DNA of 64,000 bases from Trichostrongylus colubriformis (GCA_963978905.1 OZ022257.1:7197155-7261154); one strand, 5' to 3'; shown: positions 12,301 through 25,530, counted from the stretch's first letter. The notes: generated by a model not told the origin, from the sequence alone. Numbers and translations: made by a program.

Positions 12301-15040
12301 TTCCACCAATTTCACCAATAAACGGTGCCTAGGGCTGCGTCCATACCCAAATGAATGAGTTTATTGCACTCCTAGTGTCAAGAAAAAGATACGTATCGAT
12401 CGAGGAAATGAGAGTATCCGCGGATCTTCAATTTTGGATTTTCGGCGGCGTATCTGCTATCTTGGAGACGTACCACGATGCCTATACCACAGACTGACAT
12501 AGACTTATGTGGCAGTGCGTGGCATCGCCAAGATTGAAACCGTGGAATTCATCGAAATCAAAATCCTCTTCAGATGGGTATGAGCGCAACCCAAGGAATA
12601 GTATTTGTGTTGAGATGTGGTCTCATGGAATGATGTTCCGGTAACGATTACGTATTCATTTGTTCTGTTCGTCTGACCGGCCAACGATGACCAACGAGGC
12701 CATCTACGATCTCTTGGCAAACATCTTCTAGAGTTCATCGAATTGTAACGCCTGAAAACAGCTAGGGGATCCAGTGACATCCTCGGAATTAATGGAGTTT
12801 TTAACTCATAACTATTCAAACTATTTTGCTTCGGATCTTTTCTACTAGGTGAAAGAATGCCTATTATGCTTGTTAACGTAAAAATTATATCGATTGTTGT
12901 GGAAATAATCAGTGGTTATCAATAGTTGTAAGCTAGTTTTGTTAATTATTAATTATTTTATTTATTTAACTGGTCTGCAAATCAGTTTTTAAAAGAGGAG
13001 AAGAAGATGTGCCAAGGAATCTGTAGAGATATTCCGTGCTAATGACGATGAACTAGCTGACACATCGCCAACACTGAACAGTGGAACGCTTCAATGGCGT
13101 TTAAGTTTGAAATTTGGCCACTTACCCGGCACGTTCTACGCCCTATTTTCAGCGTAGCCTTCCTAAGATCCTGCTACATAGGGGCCACTACTTCACACTC
13201 ATCCCGTCGCACGCCGCGTTGCGAAATCCTGTCCAAATAATTTGCACAAATTAAAGAAGTCCAGGGAACCGGAGATACTCATTTTGGTGTGTTTGTTTTT
13301 CTTAGTAAGGATATCAGTGAGCAAATTAAAGGCGTAGGTCAGACATCACTGGAGCCTGGAGGGTATTACGCGCTACATCGAACGCTACATACCCTAAAGT
13401 CCCATAGATAAGAATGGTTTGATTTATCGGTAAAAAAAAATTCTAAAAAATTCTCAGAATTCTCTAAAAAAATTTTAAAAATTAGCATTGTTTCAAATTT
13501 CTCTGCAGCAGCAGTCACTCCCAATGCAACAGTAAAATTAGATTTCTCATAGCCGGTTTCGCAATTTCAACTTTGGGAAATCATAACTCGGCTCAGACTG
13601 CATCTTTTCTCACAGAATAAGCACCGTTTGATTCGCTACACTTTTGGAAGTATTAAGGATATTTGCATATCTTATTTTGGAGAAGGGCTGATGATTCATA
13701 GAGCTCGAAAACAAAAAAGTCGACTTCAAACCATCATTCTTTCCGAAACACTGCTGCTGAAGAAGCTGTTGAGATGTTTGGAAAAGTGGGGCATAGTTAG
13801 CGCTAGATCTGGTGAATATGATAGACGAGTAATGGCTTCAGCCTTCAACTGCTTCAATTACTGGAAGAGGATTTGTGAAAAATGCGCTTGCGCATAGCTG
13901 CCCTGAGGGGTCCCTCGGCACCCATTTCTTCGGGTTTTTCCAAATCAAGGCTACTTGAGGTGGTTGGTCAAGCTTGTTTGTTGAGGGCCAATACTTGTGG
14001 ATATCCCCCGCAAGTATGGGCACTCATCGCTTTCTTTCGCTTCAGTTAAAGCGATTTGATCAATTGAAAATTCGAGCAACTCGTTCTCATTTCTGCACTT
14101 CTGAAACCAGGGACAAAGTGTTCAGTACAATGCTTCACCCCCTCCCCTTGCAGCACTCACATTTGTGGTCACCTTCGCTGGGACTCAGCCAAACAAAAAC
14201 TCGTGAGGTGAAGTCATCTCAAAAGTGCCATTTTCGCAGTACTTTATAATTTTCCTAATAACTCGAAGAACTTGTAACATTTCAAGATAAGCATATATTC
14301 AGAAAGAACAACTTTTCTCTATCTAAGGAGCACAACTTGTAATTTAATTCATGTAGACGCGCTTCGAAATTCGAGTTTATCTTGTGAACGCGCGAATGCG
14401 GCAGGACTTTTCTTACAACCTAATAAAAAAACAGCAATAGGAAAAGTATAGAGACAGTAAGAATAAAAGTAAAGTTGTAGGCTATTAATGCGATAATCAT
14501 GAGCACACAGCGCCAAAGAAAAACGTATACAAACGTGAATTTTCATTTTCTAGCACAAACCGCTCTTATCTACGGGCCGCTCTTATCTATGGGACTTTAG
14601 GGTAATTTGGCTGAATGGGGGCAAGAAGGCGTCGACAGTTACTGGTTGCTAGTAGTTCTACATAGAATTCCGGCGTGGCGTTGCGACGTCGCATTGACCC
14701 TTGACGCGTAGGCCAAGATGGTGCAGAAAATGGCCAAGGCAGGATTCGGTGCTCACGCCGTTTGCCTGCTACTGGTTTCTATTGCTCATGAAACGGTGCT
14801 ATCGCAATGAGGTGGGATGGGGGGGGGGTTATTTTACTCGAGCCTAAATGGGGGGGGGGAGCGAATACCCCTCCATTCCTTCACTAAGGCTCAGGCAAAA
14901 ACATACGCATGAGTGGGCAGACTGATCTCTCCAAGATGCTCAGATGTGCAAATTTCTATAATATGCATCATTTTCCTTCATAGCAATCCTCTCTACATAT
15001 TTATCGATCATGCACACATTGAACCCGAATAGAATGCATT

Positions 15041-15046
15041 TTTATT
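15041..15046 (-). promoter_or_regulatory. Poly(A) signal AATAAA, paralog A
   Basis: AATAAA about 190 nt after the stop codon, in a context (GACAATAAAAATGCATT) that is conserved downstream of all three paralogs. Confidence 0.6.
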
Positions 15047-15234
15047 GTCTCTTTTCTCAGAAGTAATATGGGACAATAATGCGAAATACAATCCATCGAA
15101 ATATGTCTCGAACTGAAGTGCGTGTAGCGCGTGCTGAAAGCTTTTGTAGTTGATCTATTGACTATTAAAAACAATATCAATCACGGAAACCTGCCAGAAA
15201 CGTGACTCACTTCTCACACTGCGCTCCCAGTGCA

Positions 15235-18200
15235 TTAACAAAATTTCGCTGCATTGGCAACTTTTTCGATTTTTTCGAAAAATTTAGCACCAGTCGTTGA
15301 CAGTCCCACTTTTTCACCCAAGTTGAATTCGAAATACGATTTCAGGAGTAATCCACGGGTGTTCAGTTTGACTGCAATATCGCAAAGAACCTTCAGAACA
15401 TCCTTCATCGCAATCGCCGCAAAATCCAACTTCTCTGTCTGGACTTTGGGTGTTGGAGTATTGTATAGTACATTTCCGTATCGATCACGTGGGGGGTCAC
15501 TTCTACTAGTGAAATATTCAGAAATACTGTGACTTGATTTACTCAAAGCCACAAAAATCGGTTTGATGTCGTGGAATGTCAATGGAATACGATTCGTCAG
15601 CGTTAAGCGGATTATGTGTATAGTTAGCGTCAATGAGTCATTCCTCTGAAGTCCGATGGGCAACGAATTGTTGGCGGCGAGTAGTACAGATTCAATGACT
15701 TTCAATGACTTCCTGATGTCGCCTTCTTGATCGTCCTGAGTACTCGAATATAGCGGTGCACCAGTTACACCAGTCACAGTATCGTCATCTGACGAAATTC
15801 CCGTTTCATCGCCGGTCCGATTTCCGAATACGTCTGAAAATTTCTTCAAAATGCAGGAAATGTTTATTAATTTTCCCAATCAAATTCTTTCTTCAACTCA
15901 GTTTTCATTTTTCAGCAGCTAAAATTGCTTATTTGTACGACAGGACGGTTTAACTTGGTGAGGTAGCGCGTGCTAGAAAGCAGCGGTCCAGCCCCTCGGC
16001 GCACGACACAATTCTGAACGGCATCAACAAGGCATTTGGCGGGCGCGGCGACACAATTCGCATGGGGCGATGATTAGCTGGACAGTCCTGACGCATACCC
16101 GCATAGCCCCGTCGAGGGAGAGAAGAGAGGCATTCAAGGAAAAATGCAGTTTATAGTTCCAAAAAGTTTTTTCCACGTTCCCTCCCAATTCACGGACCCC
16201 GCCCTTTAAGAGGTGCCACCGAAATGGCCAATTATACCTCTCTGTACAATGATGTCACGGATGAATATGTAGATTATGAAACTCATGCAATGATGTTCTC
16301 TTGGCAGCTCAAATGAGGATGTTGAGAAGGGCATGCGGCTGGACGCGAGTGGACAAGGTCAGGAACGAGGACGTGAGAGCGATCATGCAGACGACTACTG
16401 TCCAGCCGAAGTTGAGAGGCAACGGCTGCGATGGTGTGGACACGTACTGAAGAGACCAGAGGACCACGCCACAAGAAAAGCATTGGAATTCGGAGGGCAA
16501 AGAAAGCAACCTTGCGGAGCTTCAGAGAAAAGTTGAAGAAACATCATCAAGAGCGACCTCACTGAAGTGAGGACTACGACGGAGGGTGGCTTTGGATAGA
16601 AACAGGTGGCGACGTCTGACAATAACAGCGGACCCTGCGACGATGCGGGACTAGCGCTAAGGAGAAGAAGCAATGATGTTTTCCAGCTAATCAAATGAGT
16701 ACTGGGGAAAAGCCATTCGTTAGCCATTCCCAACGTAGGCTAGAACTTAGCGAACAGAGAGGGCTGCTCTCTGGAAGGGGCTACTATTATAGTAATGATC
16801 TTTGCTTTACTCTGTGAGCAGTGAAATCAGCCTATAGGTTAGCCATTTAGCGAGGATTGGCTATACCTCATAAGAGCACGTCAAATGTTGGAATAAACAA
16901 GTAAGTAAGTATTAGGTTGATCGAAAAGTTTTGATAGTATTGAGATTTTTTCTGTTTTATTTCTCAACTCAGCAAACAATGCAAGCTAATCAGCAATATG
17001 ATAGCTATCGTTAGTTATGACATTGCCACACCTAACGCACAGGTCAGCGATTCCCTTCTCCCAAAACTGGGAAGATTAGGAGTCAAAGAATTCACCAACC
17101 ACCTGTTCAGGGTGGTCATAGTTGACGAATTGTTTTTTTGCTAGGAAAGCCTTGAGGGGCCGAAACAAGTGGTAATCTGAGGGGGCAACATCAGGTGAAT
17201 AGGGTGGATGTGGCACCGTGTCCCAGCCTAGCTCCTACAATTTTGCAGGGGTCTCCCTCATAGGTAAAGAGACTCGTCAAAATTGGAAGAGCTAGGCTGG
17301 GAACGGTTTCACATCCACCCTATTCACCTGATATGCCCCTTCAGACTACCACCTGTTCCGGCCCCTCAAGGCTTTCCTAGCGAAAAACAATGCGTCCACC
17401 TCGGACAAGTGGTCTCTGACTCCCAATCTTCTCAGTTCTGGGAGAAGGGAATCGCTGACCTGCCCGTTAGGTGGGACAATGTTATAACTAACGATGGTTA
17501 TTATATTGTTGGCTAGCTTGCATTGTTTGCTGAGTTACAAAATAAAACAGAAAAAAATCTCAACCCCCATCAAAACTTTTCGATCAACCTAATGGAACAA
17601 TGACCTTCTCTTATGGGTTATGGGTTATATCACTGAATATTGTAAATGGTATCATTTTCCGTTCAAACTAGTCTTTCCCAACCTCGGCATGTAACTCAGA
17701 GTTCGATCAGTCTTTCGATAATACATGGAAAGTTGCTAACCACTAAAGTTTAGGTAGTCGATAAGAAATTTTTGACTCGCTTCGGGTACCTGCCGTAGAG
17801 CATCTGTTCTGAAAATATACGAATCACGTCGAGGATGGAACAATCGAGCCAACGTTGGTGTTTCTCACAAGACTGTATATGCATCAATGGAACCAGGGTC
17901 GTTCTCGCGTCGCCACGCATTGAAGTGCTGCATCACCTGCAATGACGAAGAGTGTACTGCGACTTCACTTGATGTGTACAACAATTCTACTGTATATAAA
18001 ATCTACCGACAATGTCGGTATGATGAAAGAGTTTATGGTAGAGCAACATAGCAGTATGTTATGCCGCTTTCATACTCTGCGGTGGTGCCGGTGTCAGGCA
18101 ACAGTTGCGTCAACAGGTAGCGAGGTGGAATGCCACATGCAGAAAGGGAGAGACGACGCGGCCATGCACCACCGTCGCTATGCACCCACAGTATGTAGGC

Positions 18201-20751
18201 GGCCTTACCAAAAAAGACACACAACAAAGGCTGATATTTCTGTGTTCCGGCTGTTCATTTAAAGTGGGGGGCAAAAGCGCTGGTAGCGGGGATAGTGAGC
18301 GATACCAACTGATAACAAGTGATATTACGTGTTAGCTCGCAGGTCTCTCACTACGCTTCGCCACCAAGGAATGGTAGTCAATAAGTGGTGATTGTGACAC
18401 GTCTTTCATGCTTTATAGCTTCGCCAATAGAATTCTGTGTCGAGCGCCGAGCGCCTCCGAGCATGCGGTTCCGAGAGCGTTGTGGTAGCCAGTGGATGAT
18501 AAACAATTGTAAACAGTTGCTTCCCCATAATTAGCATCTTGGCTGACGCGGATTCTACGGATATCACTCGATAGAATTATGCAATAGGGGACAGTCGATA
18601 TCGATCACTCGCTGTCCATCGGATTTATTGTAATGTTGCTAACGTTTCATAACTTTCATCTCGAAAAACGAATTCGGCAGCCATGTAGAGGAAGGATTCC
18701 GAGTGAACATGCATACATTGATATCGTTAGATATCGATCAGTCAGTATCGATCGGGTCCACACTCGTTGTCAGTTCTAACATCTTATGCGTGCCGTTCCA
18801 ACTGAATGCCAACCAGAGAAATATGTTATACTTACCGCATCGATAAACAGATGTTTTGCTTTCACATCTGCTTCCAAGGCTGTGATATTGCTTTGAAGTT
18901 CCTCAATACGTGAATACAGAGCAGGGCTGGTTTCGTTAAGGTCGAACATGTCTTTTTCCTAAAAATTGTCAGTCACTTTACTCAGTTAAACCTTCACGAA
19001 AGCTCAGTAAACGCAGTGGACCTTAATGGACGATGTAGCACTTGACGAACAAGCCACCCATATTAAGCTTTACTATAGGCGGTAGTTATCTGACTTGTAG
19101 CTGTTAGTGTTTATACTGAAGCTCGGGAATGTATGAAGGGCATGGTAGTGAGATGGGACGTCTAACACGTCCTTTCGGAGGCGGTGCTACTAACGGGAGT
19201 GTCCGTGCACATATTTGGGGTCCCATTATATGGCTACTAGCCGTAGCTGTAAAAAAGGGTGCAGCTTAAAGGAATCGTCCACGAAAAATGAGTTTTTGTG
19301 TTACCCATATGTTTATGTTGTATTTGCCTAATGTTGACCTCATGCAAAATTTTACGCGAAAAAATGTGAATCTGGCTGAGATACAGCACCACAAAGTGCG
19401 GTCCCAGTGGGAGGGGCCTCCGTGTAAAAGCCTCGTACCGCGTCCGTCGTGGTCGGACACGAATTGTAGGAACAGAAGGTCACGTAAACAGTCCTACTCT
19501 CCGTTCCCAACGGCGGCGGAAGACGGGACGAGGCTTTTACACGGAGGCCCCGCCCGCTGGGACCGCACTTTGTGGTGCTGTATCTCAGCCAGATTCACAT
19601 TTTTTCGCGTGAAATTTTGCATGAAACCAACATTAGGTAAATACAACATAAACATATGGATAACACAAAAACTCATTTTCCGTGGACGATTCCTTTAAAT
19701 GTCCTGATGACCCGTTTTCCACAAGCCTCTATTACCCGTCTGATTGCTATTCCACTATATTCGAACATTTCAAAGCTATTGCTCGGACCTATCACATGTG
19801 TGTTTATACTTTACGGTTATCCGATTCACATCCGAAGCATTCCTTAAAAACCAGCATCAGTACTACTACTCTACTATATATAAAAAAACCAGCATCAGTA
19901 CTACTACTCTACTATATATAAAGTGCTTTGTCTGTCTGAACGTCTGTCTCCCCGTCCCTCCGACCGTCTGTCACGAATTTAGATATTATATGAAAAACAA
20001 CCTGTGGAGATGGGGGCAAGTGTGGGAGTAGGCCATGGGACAACGAGTAAAGATCACACATAAATCAGGTTAAGTTCCGCCCAATGTGGGCGGGGCGTAT
20101 AGCATCCTGCGAGTACAATTTATAAAAAGAAATCACTGCCGATCGACCTGTTGACGCCCATACAGTAGTGCGCGCCAGGCAAATGGTGTTGAATATGAAA
20201 CGCAAACCGTGATGTCATTCGTGCTAAGTGCAGGGTAGGTGATTCGCTGTTCCACCGCAAACTCAGCGTCAGTCCCATCATTGAAGATGGGTTGAGGATC
20301 GAGGTGGAGTTGAGGTGTATCAGGACTTTCACTTGAATGAGCTTAAAATGAAATATGATTATTTGACTCGTCAGGAAGCTTGAAAATTGGCAGTGTTCAA
20401 CGTTCACAATTCAGGAGATCATGCTATCAAGTGAAAGGGAAAATATACATGTTGATTAGACGATTAGGCATTTAGACAACTGGACGATCACACAACAAGG
20501 CGATTGGGCGAAGAAACAGGTAGGGCAAAATACGCGTCTTCAGAAAAAATGATACACCTGATCGCTCAGTCGCCTAAATCGCATGTGCAGTCACCGACTC
20601 TGTACACTACCTCACCTGATGTTAATAGCCCTCGAGTGAATCAGCAACTATCAAAAACCTTCAAAAACTTACCTGATGGCTTAGGGGGTGTGGCTTGCAT
20701 GAGCCCCCAAAGAATTGCTCCAGCGAGAACCAGGCCCCAAGGAAATGCCAT
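15235..20751 (-). CDS. Paralog A: secreted repeat-exon family protein with one 41-aa repeat, 6 exons
   Basis: Unrecognised family. Exons (minus): 20673-20751, 20208-20341, 18836-18958, 17869-17936, 17741-17808, 15235-15833; phases 1,0,0,2,1 chain perfectly to 357 codons (356 aa). Exon 1 is a signal peptide (MAFPWGLVLAGAILWGLMQA). Exon 2 is acidic/polar and ends STNDIT. Exon 3 is the single 41-aa module, with sequons NET and NIT and a helix IEELQSNITALEADV. Exons 4-5 (starting VMQHF, ending LIDYLNFS) are short linkers conserved in paralog B. Exon 6 (198 aa) starts (D)VFGNRTGDE. It has a serine/threonine-rich lead, a mostly helical domain with NNS and NDS sequons, and just two cysteines (VLCDI and the C-terminal KFC). 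Relative to the paralogs, exon 6 carries about 18 extra residues near PPRDRYGNVLYN. Intron 2 holds a TTAA foldback; intron 5 holds a mariner foldback and a LINE tail. Confidence 0.8.
16304..16672 (+). mobile_element. LINE 3' end, copy 1
   Basis: The plus strand carries the frameshifted C-terminal tail of a non-LTR reverse transcriptase (RLRWCGHVLKRPEDHATRKA) and ends in AGGAGAAGAAG. A matching copy lies in unit 3, so it predates the unit duplication. Confidence 0.75.
16912..17592. mobile_element. Foldback mariner element, copy 1 (681 bp)
   Basis: Long inverted repeat whose two arms (about 330 bp each) are each a mariner 3' end. Terminal sequence TTAGGTTGATCGAAAAG; TA precedes it on the left. 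Each arm, read inward-to-outward, encodes the transposase C-terminal motif HPPYSPDVAPSDYHLFRPLK followed by degenerate sequence. Sits in intron 5 of paralog A. Confidence 0.85.
18836..18958 (-). other. Single diverged copy of the 41-aa repeat exon (paralog A)
   Basis: The exon is 123 bp, phase 0-0, flanked by TTTTTAG and GTAAGT, and encodes EKDMFDLNETSPALYSRIEE followed by QSNITALEADV. Both sequon positions (NET, NIT) are kept although many other residues differ from the unit-2 array. The start EK resembles the most downstream array copy (30028-30150), which also begins EKAM. Confidence 0.85.
19270..19694. mobile_element. TTRA-flanked foldback MITE, copy 2
   Basis: Nearly perfect 425-bp palindrome with AGGAATCGTCCACG ends and TTAA on both sides (19266-19269, 19695-19698). 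In intron 2 of paralog A. Confidence 0.8.
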
Positions 20752-20794
20752 CTCGTCGTCTGGACTATGTGGCTATTCACAATGGAAATGGGAA

Positions 20795-20802
20795 ACTGAA
20801 AA
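20795..20802 (-). promoter_or_regulatory. Probable trans-splice (SL) acceptor of paralog A
   Basis: AATTTTTCAG lies 44 nt upstream of the ATG at 20751. The same acceptor-like motif sits upstream of the ATG in all three paralogs, which is what a spliced-leader acceptor or a 5'UTR intron would look like. The two cannot be told apart here. Confidence 0.55.
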
Positions 20803-21325
20803 ATTCTTTGAAGTGTGAAGTTAATATGGGAATTATCCCAAAGTTCTTGACAGTGAAGAGAGAAAAGCATGAAAAAAGGGTGATCAGCGAGTATTCTGAA
20901 CATATAAGGGCGCTGTTAGGCGCATTTCGATCGTTTATGAAACGATTGTCGAATATGGAAGTCGAGCTTCTGATAGTGCGATAAGAATGAAAAGAAAAAT
21001 GGAGTGGTACGGTCAAAAACAGGAGAAAAAACCTCCTTCTCACAGTTGAATCTGTGTGCGAAAGGAACGGGTCATAATTAAAGAGGTGACAGCTATTGAA
21101 AAAAAACGGCTCTCAAAAAACCCGGGGGATCTAATTTTCACCGGCAATTTCGCCACGTCCTTCTAGTCCGTGCTTTCATTTGAATGACTCATTTCAGAAC
21201 TTCTCATTACTCATGCTACCTTTAGCACCGTCGTCTATAAAGGATCACATTAGGCTGAAGGATCTCTGCCAGGTTCTAGGAATCACCAAGTTTTTTTAAA
21301 GCGAATTTTAATAGAGGCTGCTCAG

Positions 21326-21403
21326 ACGAGACGGGCATAACGGAGTGGATAAGAGCGTAGGCTTCTGTCTGCTTCTGAAGGTTTGATCTGTGTCGAGGCC
21401 ATA
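21326..21403 (+). repeat. tRNA-like block shared by all three units
   Basis: CATAACGGAGTGGATAAGAG resembles an A-box, GGTTTGATCTGTG a B-box. Counterparts at about 39305-39380 and 48711-48790 show it predates the unit duplication. Confidence 0.4.
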
Positions 21404-23078
21404 CAAGAAAATTCAGAATCCGCGTCAAATCTCCTTGGTAGGCTGACGTATGCCTAATAAATGCACGAGAATCAGAGTCAAAGATGAATGTGGTCAACCC
21501 GGAGTTATCCCTCTGCAACCAAGGTTAAAGGCTTATTTCTTCGCAATAAGTTTATTCGATTTACCTTCTTGGGGCGGTAGATCCTTGGGTAACTATCCAG
21601 AATGCACCTTTTTTGCGCTATCATGGGGCGCCGTCATGGAACTACGAAAGCTCGACCCCGTGCTTCGCTCGGCTGGTAAGTAGAGGACAAGCTGAAGATG
21701 AACAAAAACGATAACCCAAATTCAATTCCATACTATATTTATAGCCTGCGCAATATTGATGACCTTTCGTTTGTGGTGATAAAGCCAAACATTCAGAGAA
21801 ATGTAAGATTTCTCTCGCATGATATGTTAGGAATTGAAGAAAAAACTTCTGAAACTTCCGAATGGTGGACTTAGCTAAAGAAAAGGTCTAATGAAGACGC
21901 TGCTGCGATGGAAAACGCTATGTGACATGCGAAACATTAAGTATTACAACGAGATTGCATTCCGAGATTAAAAGCTAGTGAATATGTGAATGTTTATTCC
22001 AGCAGGTGCTTCTAAAGATCATTTTCATGATTCAGATCATAGTTCACAAGAAGTTTCTAGAAAGAGCGGTTACAAGTGGTATGCTCACGCTGTCATAGTC
22101 CGGAGATCAAAGCCTACACCATGTACTAGTCTAAGCCATCTGAATCCATATTCATCAAATTCATGCCAGACTTGTATGATAACAACAAACACTCCTTCGT
22201 ATAGCGACTGCTGGCCCCAGAAAGGCACTGATTGTGAGTAGCCCAGTGGCATTCAGACGCCGCCGCTATTCCGAATGGTATTGGTTAACATGGCGCATCC
22301 CAAAAAGAAATTGATTCACTTCCAATCGTTTTTAACTTATTCTTCATCCTTGCTTTGTCTGTCCAACATTAGTAATCTAGAGACTAAAACAGTTACGATG
22401 AACATAAAATTTGGTTACTTGATTGTATATTGCTTACTTTTTATGTACATTACTTATTTTATTTTATTTTTACTTTATTACTTTATTTTATGTAATGTGT
22501 TTTTTATTTTCGTATGACAATCAGATACCTGTTGAGACACTCCAGTTCTGGGCTCATAATTATATTAGCGCTAGGATTGGAATGCAAAGGTTACATTCAT
22601 TCTGCTCATCACTAAGAATACAGATGGAATTTCGAGAAATGCATCAGTAAAGAAAATTTCAGAAATGGAAAAATCTTCGAAAAATCAGATCTGTGTTAGA
22701 CCTCCCGGCTTCAAAATTAGGTGTATCCAAAGACGGGCTATCGATCGGAGCCACGCGTATCTGTGATGCGCAGCGATCATACATAGCACATGTTGCGCTC
22801 GGCTTGGCTTGGAAGTGGATCGGCTCTTTGACTGCCGTGGGATGGAGTGTATCGAGCCTTTGACATAAGTTGCTTCGAGTGCGCTTCTTTGTGGCGATTT
22901 TCGGGTCGAGTCATTCACCATATGAACAGCCAAATCGTACTACTTTCTAGATTATCCGAATTGTAGGCAACCTGCGAATTCTCGCGGAGCCTTATCGTTC
23001 TACTTTTCCATCAGATTTTCTATCAGATTCGTTAGAAATTTTTATACGTGCAAATGACGTTCTGCATCCTCTTTCACA

Positions 23079-23252
23079 TCATCGACTCAAGAAATTTATC
23101 ATATCACTTGATCTATGAAAACGTCTACTTGTGTTGCGCTCTGATATTGTTGGTGGTCTGGTGTGATAAGGGCGAGTTTGGAATGTGGGAATGCTGGTGC
23201 AAGCGCCGATGTCGAAGCATGTCTGTCCATCGCGATCACCAGCTTGCATATC
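23079..23252 (-). pseudogene. Orphan copy of the saposin-like gene's last exon (unit 1)
   Basis: A TTTTTCAG acceptor is followed by DMQAGDRDGQTCFDIGACTS and an open frame to a stop, but no copies of exons 1-3 lie upstream before unit 2 begins. Compared with 50892-51020, changes in the C5-C6 segment are mostly silent. The tail diverges (ISERNTSRRF). Best read as a fragment carried along by tandem duplication. Confidence 0.75.
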
Positions 23253-23852
23253 CTGAAAAAGCAACATAGAGGAAGAAAATGGTGAAAGTGCCCATCAATA
23301 GTATCGTTGTCAGGGCATTCCCAGGTGTCGAGGAAAAGGATGTATGTCGTTAAGACAGAAAAATCGGGATGCGACGTCGCTCCTGCGAGGTTCGCGCACG
23401 AGCCGCCTGTTTCCGATTGGAGCAACCTTCTGCTTCAATTAGTAAGTAGCCGTTTATTCGTATTATGATCTTTTTCTCATATCCTAGCATTTTGTGTGCT
23501 AATGTAGTAGTGGGGAAGGGCCACTAGACTGAGCCTAACTTCTGGCGCTATTTTTACCCAGATCTCAAGCCCAAGCCTTAATTTAGGGGGAAGCTCTCAC
23601 TCTTCTAAAATAAGTTCTAGGTAAAATTATACACTTGAGTGTACAAATCGATGATTGTAGAACGGTTTCTGAGGAACGACAGCGCGACAGTGAGTGGATC
23701 TCTTCTCAAGTAAATTAGCACTTTAAATACTTTGAATTGTGAGTGCAAATTTGTAAAGGGAAGTTTTTGTTTTTTAGTCTTGTTTACACGTCTACTTTCA
23801 CCTTATTCCCTACTTCCCTTATGTTCGCAAACAGAGAAAACCTATTAATTAA

Positions 23853-24404
23853 TAAAAGAAACTAAGCACAACGAAAAATCCCATTCTGTAGGAGCACTGT
23901 AGCTCTGGCGCAAATGCGCTACCCCAATCGGTTGGACAACTCGTGCGCGATCGCCGCACGCCGCACGCGGCCGCGCGTTTTTTCACCCTAATGATATATG
24001 CCCTCGTAGATCGTTAGGACAGAAAATTTCGAATAGCTGCTTCAGTAGTTCAAACATATCATATCACATTCACCTAGTGACCATGGTTTCTTTTATCGCA
24101 CAAAATACAAAATGATTATTAAAGTATATAAAAGAAACTAAGCACAACGAAAAATCCCATTCTGTAGGAGCACTGTAGCTCCGGCGCAAATGCGCTGCCC
24201 CAATCGGTTGGACAACTCGTGCGCGATCGTCGCACGCGGCGCGCGGCCGCGCGTTTTTTCCGTCCTAACGACATATACCCTCGTAGATCGTTAGGACAGA
24301 AAATCTCGAATAGCTGCTTCAGCAGTTCAAACATATCATATCACATTCACCTAGTGACCATGGTTTCTTTTATCGCACAAAATACAAAATGATTATTAAA
24401 GTAT
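23853..24404. repeat. 276-bp direct tandem duplication
   Basis: Two near-identical copies, 23853-24128 and 24129-24404, starting TAAAAGAAACTAAGCACAAC. Lies exactly at the junction between units 1 and 2. Confidence 0.85.
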
Positions 24405-25139
24405 GGACGTGGAGTAGCGGATAAAGACACAGGGAAGTAAATAAATAGAGACTAACAAATTCAACCTATTTATCCTCTACTGTGGTCCTGCTGCCTGTCT
24501 CTCACTTTTGCTGTAACGCATTACGGATATCAGAGGGCGGATTTTGCACCGATCCAATCACTATGTACGTACACAATAGCTAGCTGGTCAAAAAGAGTCA
24601 TAAAAGGTGACCGGAACCGTAGAGAGACTTTTGAAGGTATCATCTACAGAAAGGCCAATATTCACCAGATAACCTATTGGAATGGCATTTATACTTCGTG
24701 GGAGCAACGGAATGTGAAAAAGGTTGAAATCTGAGACTGAAATCTGGAAGAAAGATATTTCATGCTCCTATTTTCAAAAACTAAGAAATAAGAAATGAAC
24801 ACTCCGCTGAGTCCTCACCGGTTCTAAAGTGGCAGTTTTGGAAGAATTTGAATTTCATCACACTGTTTTGTGCACAGACAGAATGCGCCTGGCCAACATT
24901 TGTTGTGAGAGAAACAAAGGATAAAAACATCAAGAATCACTCGAAGAAATTTATATATCTGTTCATAATAATATTACTAATCAAGCAGTATCAACAACAA
25001 CAATCAGAAACAATGAAAGCAGGTTTCATTGACAAACATCTCCCCTTCCCCAAACAAAAACTCTTGGTAATTATGCACCAGACCTAGCCTAACCTACTAT
25101 GAAAAATGCACTGGTGTGAGATTACTCTCATCCACTCTA

Positions 25140-25530
25140 CCCTATCCAGGGTCAAGCAAGGGTTCGAAGGCCCATAAAGGCAGTGATAGGGGAAATTCGG
25201 ACGAACAATGCAAAATGTAGTCAGTGTGAAAGTCGAGGTGATTAGTGATACGATGGTGAAGAAAAAACGAAAGGGAACAGCTAGATACCCGGGAAATAAG
25301 GCCCCCTTCCCAGACGACCTTTCCGGTAAGAGGCAGGTAGTCCGGACTATTCTTCCACTGACATGCGTTAACACAATCGAATGTCTGAAAATACGACAGC
25401 ATCTAATTTCTGGAGTGAGCTTGGAACTGAAACTGCGAAAGCGCGCCGCAATACCTTCGATCCTGCCGCATACCCTTGGCCGCTCTTATCGAAGCCAAGT
25501 GTGAATCACGTCGCTTGAAGGCAGGGTCCA
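25140..25530 (+). repeat. Interspersed repeat, also inverted at 28900-29290
   Basis: About 390 bp recurring in opposite orientation, e.g. GTGAAAGTCGAGGTGATTAG versus its relative in 28900-29290. Unclassified. Confidence 0.55.

Larger units (their letters stand above)
10940..23340. repeat. Tandem duplicated unit 1 (paralog A)
   Basis: Shares ordered similarity with units 2 and 3. Markers are the CTGCTGCCTGTCTCTCAC block near 10990, 'agagggcggattt' near 11090, a block near 12500-12760, the C-terminal exon, signal exon, a tRNA-like block near 21330, and the orphan saposin exon near 23.2 kb. 13440-14560 has no counterpart in units 2-3; I see no gene in it. Confidence 0.8.

Noticed and set aside
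13628..13897. 89-codon plus-strand ORF in unit-1-specific DNA
   Set aside because: No matching splice signals or conservation in units 2-3; left unassigned.
17869..17936. Direct splicing of the first 68-bp exon to the C-terminal exon
   Set aside because: Phase 2 to phase 1 would break the frame; the second 68-bp exon (17741-17808 and 29358-29425) restores it in both paralogs.
21326..21403. Functional tRNA gene
   Set aside because: Box-like motifs are present but no full cloverleaf, and the copies in other units diverge; treated as tRNA-like repeat.
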